Below, piece after piece: positions 16,171-23,462 of a stretch of DNA of 36,593 bases (position 1 is its first letter; every line of letters begins with the position of its first letter). The stretch comes from Clostridiales bacterium (GTDB taxonomy: Bacteria > Bacillota_A > Clostridia > Christensenellales > Aristaeellaceae). The position numbers and the translations under genes are program-made. The notes under the pieces are model-generated. The model ran no database searches and had not been told where the DNA came from. It was given only the letters and a program-made list of their open reading frames with translations. The stretch spans positions 1 through 36,593 of the forward strand of contig JAIKWN010000002.1 in the NCBI GenBank assembly GCA_024684665.1, in the 5' to 3' direction.

Positions 16171-17463
16171 GTGTTTGAAATCGAAATGGAAGAGAGGACT
16201 GCGGCTTCCATTAAGGTGGTAGGCTGCGGCGGCGGCGGCGGAAACGCTCTTAATCGCATGATTGACTACGGCCTTTCCGGCGTGGATTTTATTGCGATCA
16301 ATACGGATGTGCAAGCTTTACGCACCAGCAAGGCACCGACGATGATTCAGATTGGAGAAAAACTGACTAAAGGACTTGGTGCAGGTGCGACCCCGGAAAT
16401 CGGGAAGAAGGCCGCCGAAGAGAGCCGCGAGGAAATCGCTGGCGCGCTGAAAGGCGCAGACATGGTCTTCGTCACAGCGGGCATGGGCGGCGGAACGGGT
16501 ACGGGCGCTGCACCGGTCGTTGCGGAGATCGCGCATGATATGGGGATTCTGACCATCGCCGTGGTGACAAAGCCCTTTGCTTTCGAGGGAAAGAGCCGGA
16601 TGCGCAAGGCGGAGATGGGGATTGATGAGCTGAAACAGCGAGTCGATACCTTGGTGGTCATCCCAAATGAAAAGCTGATGCAGGTCTGTCCGAAGGGTAC
16701 CTCATTCAAAGCAGCGTTCATGTTTGCGGATGATGTGCTGCGTCAGGGCATTCAGGGCATTTCGGATCTCATTTCTCAAACGGGCATCATCAACCTAGAT
16801 TTCGCGGATGTCAAGGCGGTCATGGAATCCGGCGGCCTCGCGCATCTGGGCATCGGCGTCGGCAAAGGCGAGAAGGCCATGGCGGACGCGGCGCAGAACG
16901 CGATTGCATCCCCGATGCTGGAAACGACCATCGACGGCGCCCGGGCCGTGCTGATCAACGTGACCTGCAGCCCGGAGTGCAGTATTGTAGACATCAACGA
17001 CGCCGTGGAGATGATCACGGCAGCGGCCGACAGCGAGGCCAACATTATCTTCGGCGCGAGTCTGGACGAAACGCTGAAGGATGAGGTGCATATCACGGTG
17101 ATTGCGACCGGATTTGAGAAGGAACCTTTCCCGCCGCGCGCCAGCAGCATCGACCGGCCTGCCACGCTTCCGTCCCAGGCCCCCTATGTGCCGCAGAGTT
17201 TCGGCTCCGCCTACCAGCAGTCCGCGGGCACCCGCGGCTACAGCTTCGGGCGCCCGGAATACGGCAGCGGGTCGGCTTTCTCCTATGCGCCCGCAAAGGA
17301 CGCGCAGGAGCCGGACGTGCCCAACTTTGTGAACGAGCAGACACGCTCGAATCCCCTTGAGGAGGCGGCCGATACCGCTGCCGCCGGCGGAAACGCCCAG
17401 GACAGCCGGCCGTCCCAGGGATTTATGAGCGATGTGCCCGCTTACATTCGCCGCAAGCAGTAA
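16171..17463 (+). CDS. ftsZ: Cell division protein FtsZ
   Basis: Tubulin-like GTPase that forms the Z-ring. The 430-residue protein has [15 protein letters not shown], the signature GGGTGTG near residue 107, [11 protein letters not shown] (T7 loop that completes the neighbour's active site) and [10 protein letters not shown] variable linker of about 100 residues, rich in Ala, Ser, Gly and Gln, leads to the C-terminal peptide [10 protein letters not shown], which binds FtsA and other partners. I chose GTG 16171 because GAAGGAGG lies 7 nt upstream; GTG 16150 precedes that site. Third-position GC rises clearly in the 3' half of the gene. A terminator follows. Confidence 0.97.
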   Translation: MFEIEMEERTAASIKVVGCGGGGGNALNRMIDYGLSGVDFIAINTDVQALRTSKAPTMIQIGEKLTKGLGAGATPEIGKKAAEESREEIAGALKGADMVFVTAGMGGGTGTGAAPVVAEIAHDMGILTIAVVTKPFAFEGKSRMRKAEMGIDELKQRVDTLVVIPNEKLMQVCPKGTSFKAAFMFADDVLRQGIQGISDLISQTGIINLDFADVKAVMESGGLAHLGIGVGKGEKAMADAAQNAIASPMLETTIDGARAVLINVTCSPECSIVDINDAVEMITAAADSEANIIFGASLDETLKDEVHITVIATGFEKEPFPPRASSIDRPATLPSQAPYVPQSFGSAYQQSAGTRGYSFGRPEYGSGSAFSYAPAKDAQEPDVPNFVNEQTRSNPLEEAADTAAAGGNAQDSRPSQGFMSDVPAYIRRKQ

Positions 17464-17473
17464 ACCGGATAAC

Positions 17474-17499
17474 ATGAGGACGCCGCAAGGCGTCCTCGT
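17474..17499 (+). terminator. Terminator after ftsZ
   Basis: A perfect nine-base stem, GAGGACGCC (17476-17484) with GGCGTCCTC (17489-17497), and a GCAA tetraloop of GNRA type. The T-run after it is only three bases, so efficiency may be modest. Confidence 0.65.
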
Positions 17500-17526
17500 T
17501 TCAAAAATCCGAAAGGGGATTCTGCC

Positions 17527-19359
17527 ATGACAGCTGCGCCGGAAAAGAGAGAGGGGATCCGCATGAAGCGGGTAGCGGGGCGGATGCGCGCCTGGCTTTC
17601 TCAGCCGGCGAACGTTATCCTGCTGCTCTTCTTTGTCGCGCTGACACTTCTGACGCTCGTTCCCCTGCTCACGATGCTGACGGAGACCTTCACAGTGCAT
17701 ATGGGGCGGGAGGCGCGCCTCGTGAAACAAGAGGTGGGGAGCCATACACTCTTTCACTTCCGGCGGCTTTTCGCGACTTCCGAGAACGACTACAGCTGGA
17801 TCCAGTTCTGGCAGCCGCTGATCAATACGCTGGCTGTGTCCCTGACAGCCAGCGCGATCGCCATCTTTTTTGGCGGCACCGTCGCTTTCCTCGTGACGCG
17901 CACGAACCTCAAATACAAGCAGTTCGTTTCCGCCGTTTTCACATTCCCGTATATCATGCCCAGCTGGACGCTGGCCCTTTTCTGGGAAACCTTTTTCAAA
18001 AACGTGAACATCGGCCTCAAGACGTCAAACGGAATTATGGCGTCCGTATTCCATGTATTCATGCCGGAATGGTTCGTATACGGCTTCTTTCCCATCGCCC
18101 TCGTCCTGGGTCTGCATTACGCGCCTTTCGCGTACATCCTGATCGGCGGCATCCTGCGCAACATGGACGCAAACCTGGAGGAAGCGGCGACGATCCTCAA
18201 AACGAGCCGCATGCGGATCATCCGGAAGATCACGCTGCCGATCGTACGCCCGGCGATGCTCTCCACCTTCCTGCTGGTGTTTGCAAGTTCCATGAGCGCG
18301 TACTCTGTTCCGGTCTTCCTGGGATCCCCGGTTCGCTATTACGTGCTCTCCACGAAAATGAAATCCCTGATGGACAGCTATGCAGGGCAGGCTTATATCA
18401 TCGTTGCCGTCATGATCCTCTTCGGCGTCGCAATCCTGCTTCTCAACCAGCGGGTGACGAACAGCCGCAAGCAGTTCACGACGGTGACGGGCAAATCCGG
18501 GCAGATCAGCAAGATCAATCTGGGAAAGGCGAATACGCCGATCGCCGTCGTTCTCGTGGGGATCCTGCTGCTCGTGGCGGTAGTGCCGCTCGTCACTTTC
18601 GCACTGGAATCCGTGATCATCAAAGCGGGCGACTACAGCCCTTCCAATATGACGCTGGCCTTCTGGATAGGGCGGAATATTACGGAGCTGGTGGATCAGG
18701 GCGACAGCACGGGGATCCTTCTCAATCCCAAGGTTTGGAATGCCCTTTTGTACAGCCTTGGTCTTGCTATAACATGCTCTCTCGTGGCCGGAACCAGCGG
18801 AATACTCGTGGGCTACGGTGTGGCAAAGCGCCGGGGCACACGCCTCGCATCCTTCGTGAACAGCCTGTCCTTTTTCCCGTATCTCATGCCCTCGCTAGCC
18901 TTCGGCGCAATTTACCTGTCCATGTCCTCAAACATCCCCTGGCTGCACGGCTTCCCTCTACTTGCGCTGGTGGGTTCAGTCAAATACCTGCCCTTCGCTT
19001 CCCGCAGCGGCGTCAACGCTATGCTGCAGCTGTCCGGCGAGATCGAGGAGGCAGCGGTGATCACCGGCGTCCCCTGGTACAAGCGCATGCTGCGGGTCAT
19101 TTTCCCGATCCAGAAGAGCAGCTTCCTTTCCGGATACCTTCTGCCCATGGTCTCCTGCATGCGGGAGCTCAGCCTCTTCGTGCTCATCGTGCCGACGAGC
19201 AATACAATCCTCACGACGATGCTCATGCAGTATTCCGAGAAAGGATGGGCGCAGTTCGGAAACGCGATCAACCTCCTTATCATCATCGTCGTCCTCCTCG
19301 TGAACTTCACCGTCAACAAGCTGACGGGAGCCTCTATCGACAAGGGAGTGGGTGGCTGA
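17527..19359 (+). CDS. ABC transporter permease, fused two-domain (iron/FbpB-like)
   Basis: A 610-residue inner-membrane protein made of two permease units in one chain, about 12 helices. Each half has an EAA loop for contact with the ATPase: LEEAATILKTSRMRIIRKITLP (about 217-238) and IEEAAVITGVPWYKRMLRVIFP (about 503-524). Fused permeases of this layout are typical of ferric iron, thiamine and related importers. Substrate is uncertain. ATG 17527 has AGGGG eight bases upstream; ATG 17563 has a similar site and cannot be excluded. The ATPase follows directly. No substrate-binding protein gene is present on either side. Confidence 0.85.
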   Translation: MTAAPEKREGIRMKRVAGRMRAWLSQPANVILLLFFVALTLLTLVPLLTMLTETFTVHMGREARLVKQEVGSHTLFHFRRLFATSENDYSWIQFWQPLINTLAVSLTASAIAIFFGGTVAFLVTRTNLKYKQFVSAVFTFPYIMPSWTLALFWETFFKNVNIGLKTSNGIMASVFHVFMPEWFVYGFFPIALVLGLHYAPFAYILIGGILRNMDANLEEAATILKTSRMRIIRKITLPIVRPAMLSTFLLVFASSMSAYSVPVFLGSPVRYYVLSTKMKSLMDSYAGQAYIIVAVMILFGVAILLLNQRVTNSRKQFTTVTGKSGQISKINLGKANTPIAVVLVGILLLVAVVPLVTFALESVIIKAGDYSPSNMTLAFWIGRNITELVDQGDSTGILLNPKVWNALLYSLGLAITCSLVAGTSGILVGYGVAKRRGTRLASFVNSLSFFPYLMPSLAFGAIYLSMSSNIPWLHGFPLLALVGSVKYLPFASRSGVNAMLQLSGEIEEAAVITGVPWYKRMLRVIFPIQKSSFLSGYLLPMVSCMRELSLFVLIVPTSNTILTTMLMQYSEKGWAQFGNAINLLIIIVVLLVNFTVNKLTGASIDKGVGG

Positions 19360-19360
19360 G

Positions 19361-20458
19361 ATGCCGGAAATCGTTCTCAAAAACGTAACTAAACGCTTTG
19401 GAAAGTCCGCTGCGGTGGACAACCTGAGCCTTGTGATTGAAGACAACGCTTTTATTACGCTCCTGGGGCCTTCCGGCTGCGGAAAAACCACCACCCTACG
19501 CATGATAGCCGGTCTTGAGACTCCGACGGAAGGGTGGATCTCGATCGGAGGCAAGGTGGTGTTTGACGCGGATGAAGGGATCAATCTACCGCCCATCAGG
19601 CGGGACGTAGGTTTTCTCTTCCAGAACTATGCGCTCTGGCCTCATATGACAGTGTACCAGAACATCGCTTTCGGCCTTGAGAACCTGAAGTGGGACAGGG
19701 CGCGCATCGACGCACGCGTAAAGGAACTGTTGGCACTCCTCAGGATCGAAAAGTACGAGAAGCGGTATCCGGCGGAGCTGTCCGGCGGCCAGCAGCAGCG
19801 GGTGGCGATCGCGAGAACGCTTGCCCCGGGGCCCAAAGTGCTTTTCATGGACGAGCCACTGTCCAACCTGGATGCGAAGCTGCGCATGGAGATGCGCGCG
19901 GAGCTGAAACGCCTGCACAGGGATACGGATTCCACCTTTGTATACGTGACGCATGACCAGCTCGAAGCCATGACCCTCTCCACCCGGGTGTGCATCATGG
20001 ATGCGGGTGTGCTGCAGCAATACGCGCCGCCCCTTGAAATGTACAACAATCCAGCCAACCGTTTCGTGGCCGACTTCATGGGCAACCCGACGATGAATTT
20101 CCTGCCGGGGAGGCTGTCTGCCGACGGGACGGTCCGCTTCGGAGGCTTTTCCGCCCGGTTTGAGCCGCCGGAAGACTTTCATCTGTCGGACCGGAACGTC
20201 GTGATCGGCATCCGGCCGGAGTACATTCATATCGGAGAGGAAGGCGCGGAGGCAACGGTGTATTCTACGCTTCCCTCCGGCATGGAGACGACGGTACGGC
20301 TTCACGTGGGGGATACAGTGCTGACCGCCGTAGTCTTTGGTGACGTGGACTATCCGGCGGACAGCAGGGTGCGCTTTACACTGCACAAGGCGGCAGTGCT
20401 CTTTGACGAGAAAACAGGGGAAAACCTCGCGCGCGGCGCCCTGCAGCTGATTCTCTGA
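19361..20458 (+). CDS. ABC transporter ATP-binding protein
   Basis: ATPase partner of the preceding permease, 365 residues. Walker A GPSGCGKTTTLRM (about 35-47), Q-loop FLFQNYALWPHMTV, signature LSGGQQQRVAIARTL (about 140), Walker B VLFMDEPLSNLDAKLR, and the switch His in VTHDQLEAM. The C-terminal 120 residues form TOBE-like strands (NVVIGIRPEYI). FMGNPTMNFLPG is typical of the importer ATPases that serve sugars, polyamines or iron (MalK/PotA/FbpC group). I chose ATG 19361, one base after the permease stop; GTG 19352 is a possible earlier start. It ends 15 nt from the convergent Lgt-like gene. Confidence 0.9.
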   Translation: MPEIVLKNVTKRFGKSAAVDNLSLVIEDNAFITLLGPSGCGKTTTLRMIAGLETPTEGWISIGGKVVFDADEGINLPPIRRDVGFLFQNYALWPHMTVYQNIAFGLENLKWDRARIDARVKELLALLRIEKYEKRYPAELSGGQQQRVAIARTLAPGPKVLFMDEPLSNLDAKLRMEMRAELKRLHRDTDSTFVYVTHDQLEAMTLSTRVCIMDAGVLQQYAPPLEMYNNPANRFVADFMGNPTMNFLPGRLSADGTVRFGGFSARFEPPEDFHLSDRNVVIGIRPEYIHIGEEGAEATVYSTLPSGMETTVRLHVGDTVLTAVVFGDVDYPADSRVRFTLHKAAVLFDEKTGENLARGALQLIL

Positions 20459-20473
20459 CCGGGAGTCATGCGC

Positions 20474-21472
20474 TTATGCTTCTCTCCGAGCGGAAGAGCG
20501 CGGCTCCCGCGCTGCCAGAACCAGAACAATGCAAATGAGGATCATGCATGCGTACAGGAGGCCGGCGTTAAGTTCCGTCTTGTCAAGCGCCCACTCGATC
20601 GCCCCGATGCCGCCGCAGCCGGCGGCAAAGAGAAAGGTTTTATAAAACAGGGCGCGCTGCGTTTTCCGGTTCCTCAGGATGACCGTACAGAGTATGGCGG
20701 CTGCGCTTAAAACCTGTGATACGCGGACAAAGCCGATTTTGAGGGAACTGTCTGACCGGAGGCTCTCAAAGAAAATCTGCGCGGCGGCATAGAAAAGCAG
20801 CGCCGAAAGGAAGATATCGTCCTTATGTCCGGTTCGGGAAAACCGCCTGAACAGGAAAAGAAAAATCAGGAGAGCGTAAGCGGCCTCCAGGAGGAAGACC
20901 GACCACTGATACTCTCCATAGGCGTTTTGCACCGCAAACGGAAAACGGCAGAATCTCTCGTCTTCCACCCATGCACCCAGCCCTTCTCGTGAAAAGCCTT
21001 CCGCCAGACGGCAGAGAAAGACCGAGGCAAGACCCGGAAGGGTGATCTCGTCCAATACGGAAGAGAAGGGGAGACCCTTCTCTTTTGCAAGCAGCAAGGC
21101 ACTCAGGGCCGCCCCCAGGACCGCGCCATAGAGAAGGAATCCGCCCTCGCGGACCGCAAAGATATGGGATATGCCCGTATCGAGATAAAAGGGAAAGCGG
21201 ATCAGCACATAGAGCGCACGGGCGCCGAGAAAGGCGCAGAAAGCCAAAAAAGCTGCGGCGCCCGGGGCTGGCGTCATCCCGTTCCCGTTCTCTGCGCCGG
21301 ATCCCATGGACAGCAGCCAAACCGCGAAAGCGACAAGGACCGAGAGGGCTGCGGCAAGTCCGTAGGGCGTTATCAGCGCGGCTGCTTCTTCCAAAAGGGC
21401 GGGGGAGGTTACCGCAAAACCGAGGAAAAGGCAAACGGCGCCGAGGAGACAGTATCCGGTTTGTTTTTTCAT
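20474..21472 (-). CDS. Divergent Lgt-like polytopic membrane protein
   Basis: A 332-residue membrane protein with about nine hydrophobic segments. Its middle resembles prolipoprotein diacylglyceryl transferase: RFPFYLDTGISHIFAVREGGFLLYGAVLGA is followed by LCRLAEGFSREGLG, where Lgt has its catalytic GR-G-N-F-N-E stretch, and later FFESLRSD, where Lgt has R-x-x-x-E-x-x-R. Some key positions differ: Tyr replaces the expected His after GG, Glu replaces an Asn, and Gln replaces an Arg near the end. It may therefore be a relative with altered or no transferase activity. AGGAG lies 7 nt before the ATG and a promoter lies upstream. The neighbours give no clue. The family link is an inference from motif order. 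Confidence 0.62.
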   Translation of the reverse strand: MKKQTGYCLLGAVCLFLGFAVTSPALLEEAAALITPYGLAAALSVLVAFAVWLLSMGSGAENGNGMTPAPGAAAFLAFCAFLGARALYVLIRFPFYLDTGISHIFAVREGGFLLYGAVLGAALSALLLAKEKGLPFSSVLDEITLPGLASVFLCRLAEGFSREGLGAWVEDERFCRFPFAVQNAYGEYQWSVFLLEAAYALLIFLFLFRRFSRTGHKDDIFLSALLFYAAAQIFFESLRSDSSLKIGFVRVSQVLSAAAILCTVILRNRKTQRALFYKTFLFAAGCGGIGAIEWALDKTELNAGLLYACMILICIVLVLAAREPRSSARREA

Positions 21473-21507
21473 ATCGCAACTCCTGAGGATTTCTTATGGG
21501 TGGAGCG

Positions 21508-21536
21508 ATTGTATCACAGGGGGCGGGAAACGGCAA
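21508..21536 (-). promoter_or_regulatory. Promoter for the Lgt-like gene
   Basis: On the minus strand, TTGCCG (21531-21536) and TACAAT (21508-21513) have a 17 nt spacer, about 35 nt upstream of the ATG. Confidence 0.6.
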
Positions 21537-21613
21537 GAATGCGGATGGACGGGCGTGCGGTTGTATGGAAAGAAAAGCGCTACTTTTCATCGGGATTCTT
21601 TTTCCCGTCTGCA

Positions 21614-21642
21614 TTGTCTTTGCACGACACTTGTGTTATAAT
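21614..21642 (+). promoter_or_regulatory. Promoter for the DUF1292 gene
   Basis: TTGTCT (21614-21619) and a perfect TATAAT (21637-21642) with a 17 nt spacer, about 40 nt before the start codon. It faces away from the Lgt-like promoter. Confidence 0.65.
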
Positions 21643-21682
21643 CGCCATGTGCCACGAAGAAAGCAAAGAGGAGGGCATCGCG

Positions 21683-22006
21683 ATGAAAGATGAAGAACTG
21701 TTTCCAAGCGGGCTGCCGGAAGAGGAAGAGGCCAGCGGGGCGGAAGAGGATGAAGTGATCGTCCTGACCGATGAGGACGGCAACGAAATCGAATTCGAGC
21801 TTTGCGATACCGTCGAGTACGAAGGAAAACAGTACGCCGTTCTTCTTCCCGCCGATGAGGAATCCGAAGAGGTCGTCATCATGGAAATCGAAGACGACCC
21901 GGACAGCGAGGATACCCTTTTTGAAATGGTGGAGGATGAAGCAACCATCGACGCGGTGTTCAACCTGTTCCGCGAGCAGGCTTCCGATCTGTACGATTTC
22001 GAGTGA
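21683..22006 (+). CDS. DUF1292 protein (YrzB-like)
   Basis: A 107-residue acidic cytoplasmic protein. EVIVLTDEDGNEIEFELCDTVEYEGKQYAVLLPADEE followed by EVVIMEIEDD and FEMVEDEATIDAVFNLFRE is the DUF1292 pattern found across Firmicutes. Its function is unknown. The first 25 residues are a Glu-rich extension. ATG 21683 follows GAGGAGGGC. The frame is open far upstream, but that part lies over the minus-strand Lgt-like gene and beyond the promoter, so it is not coding. In many Firmicutes such genes lie near alaS and the yrrK/ruvX homologue; here the neighbours are different. Confidence 0.85.
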   Translation: MKDEELFPSGLPEEEEASGAEEDEVIVLTDEDGNEIEFELCDTVEYEGKQYAVLLPADEESEEVVIMEIEDDPDSEDTLFEMVEDEATIDAVFNLFREQASDLYDFE

Positions 22007-22027
22007 TTCGCGAAGACTGGGCGACCG

Positions 22028-22079
22028 AAAACCCTCCCGGCAGGACGCACGATGGCGTAAAGCTTTGCCGGGAGGTTTT
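22028..22079 (+). terminator. Terminator after the DUF1292 gene
   Basis: CCTCCCGGCA (22033-22042) pairs perfectly with TGCCGGGAGG (22066-22075). The loop contains a small inner stem (ACGC with GCGT). An A-run before and TTTT after complete it. No clear promoter for lysA is visible between here and 22148. Confidence 0.72.
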
Positions 22080-22148
22080 GAATTTTCTGTATTTAAGGCT
22101 GGATTTACAGGCTGGGCTGTATGAACTGCAGCCTGTCGGGAGGAGCAT

Positions 22149-23423
22149 ATGAGCGAAAAACACCCTTTTCTGACCCGAGAACAGGCGGAGGAAATCGCGG
22201 CCTGCTATCCTACGCCCTTTCATATTTACGACGAGGCCGGCATCCGCCGGAGGGCGAGGGCGCTGAACGCCGCCTTTTCCTGGAACCCCGGATTCCGGGA
22301 GTTTTTCGCCGTCAAGGCTACGCCAAACCCCGCGATCCTTGAGATCCTGAAGGAAGAGGGATGCGGTGTGGACTGCTCCTCGGAGACGGAACTGATGCTG
22401 GCGGAAGCCTGCGGGTTTTCCGGGGATACGATTATGTTCTCCTCCAATGAAACGCAGCCGAAGGAATTCGCACGCGCAAACCGGCTCTCTGCCTTTATCA
22501 ATCTGGACGATCTGACGCTGATCGGTTCGCTGCAGGACGGATGCGGCAGCGTTCCGGAGACTATCTGCTGCCGCTTCAATCCCGGCGGAGAATTTGAAAT
22601 CGGGAACTTCATCATGGATCACCCGAAGGACGCCAAATACGGCATGACGGAGAGCCAGATGGAAGAAGCCTTCCGGCAGCTTGCAGCATTAGGGGCAAAG
22701 CGCTTCGGGGTTCACGCCTTCCTGGCTTCGAACGCCTTGACCGATGAGTATTATCCGGTGCTGGCAGAAATCCTATTCCGCCTTGCAGTCCGCCTGCGGG
22801 ACAGGACGGGCGTTCGTTTTTCCTTTATCAACCTCTCCGGCGGGGTGGGCGTGGACTATCGCCCGGAGGAGAAGGCGTGCGATATCGCGGCCATCGGCGG
22901 AGGCGTGCGCAAAGCATATGAAAAGATCCTCGTACCGGCTGGTATGGGGGATGTGGCCGTATTCACCGAACTGGGCCGCTGGATGCTGGCGGGAAGCGGC
23001 GCGCTGGTCACCCGGGTCTGCCAGGAAAAGCATATTTACAAGGAATACATCGGCGTGGATGCCTGCGCCTGCGACCTGATGCGCCCCGCCATGTACGGCG
23101 CCTATCATCACATTACGGCGCTTGGCAAGGAAGACGCGCCGAAGGACCATATCTATGACGTTGTGGGCAGCCTATGCGAGAATAACGACAAGTTCGCCAT
23201 CGACCGGCAGCTGCCCGCACTCGGAAAAGGGGATTTGCTCTTTATCCACGATACGGGCGCACACGGTCATTCCATGGGCTACAACTACAACGGAAAGCTG
23301 CGCAGCGCGGAGCTGCTTCTCCGGGAAGACGGTAGCGTCCGCCTCATCCGCCGCGCGGAGACGCCATCTGATTATTTTGCAACGCTGGACGTGCTGGGAA
23401 TGGGACTCGACAAACTTTGTTGA
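22149..23423 (+). CDS. lysA: Diaminopimelate decarboxylase
   Basis: PLP enzyme that decarboxylates meso-DAP to lysine. The 424-residue product has the alanine-racemase-like barrel: FFAVKATPNP with the PLP lysine (about Lys56), CGVDCSSETEL, FNPGGEF, KYGMTESQM, the glycine loop NLSGGVGVDY and ELGRWMLAGSG. The C-terminal domain has DACACDLMRPAMYGAYHHI, then the active-site Cys in GSLCENNDKFA and GAHGHSMGYNYNG. CENND replaces the more common CESxD, so a relative acting on another basic amino acid cannot be fully excluded. CGGGAGGAG precedes the ATG. The upstream terminator isolates it, and dnaX follows after 39 nt. Confidence 0.87.
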   Translation: MSEKHPFLTREQAEEIAACYPTPFHIYDEAGIRRRARALNAAFSWNPGFREFFAVKATPNPAILEILKEEGCGVDCSSETELMLAEACGFSGDTIMFSSNETQPKEFARANRLSAFINLDDLTLIGSLQDGCGSVPETICCRFNPGGEFEIGNFIMDHPKDAKYGMTESQMEEAFRQLAALGAKRFGVHAFLASNALTDEYYPVLAEILFRLAVRLRDRTGVRFSFINLSGGVGVDYRPEEKACDIAAIGGGVRKAYEKILVPAGMGDVAVFTELGRWMLAGSGALVTRVCQEKHIYKEYIGVDACACDLMRPAMYGAYHHITALGKEDAPKDHIYDVVGSLCENNDKFAIDRQLPALGKGDLLFIHDTGAHGHSMGYNYNGKLRSAELLLREDGSVRLIRRAETPSDYFATLDVLGMGLDKLC

Positions 23424-23462
23424 CAGCAGACCTTCCGTAAACGGAGCGGGGAGGATCATCCA

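Noticed and set aside
16795..17757. Minus-strand frame of about 320 codons opposite ftsZ
   Set aside because: Antisense of ftsZ in a GC-rich region where few stops occur. Composition is not protein-like.
18069..19388. Open frame of about 439 codons inside the ABC permease region
   Set aside because: It is a shifted-frame shadow of the permease: rich in Arg, His and Pro, without membrane helices or a ribosome site.
21164..21682. Long N-terminal extension of the DUF1292 reading frame
   Set aside because: This part lies over the minus-strand Lgt-like gene and across a perfect promoter. The ribosome site and domain start support ATG 21683.
22080..22148. Possible lysine riboswitch before lysA
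   Set aside because: The leader is far too short and lacks the needed helices. The hairpin at 22028-22079 is a plain terminator.
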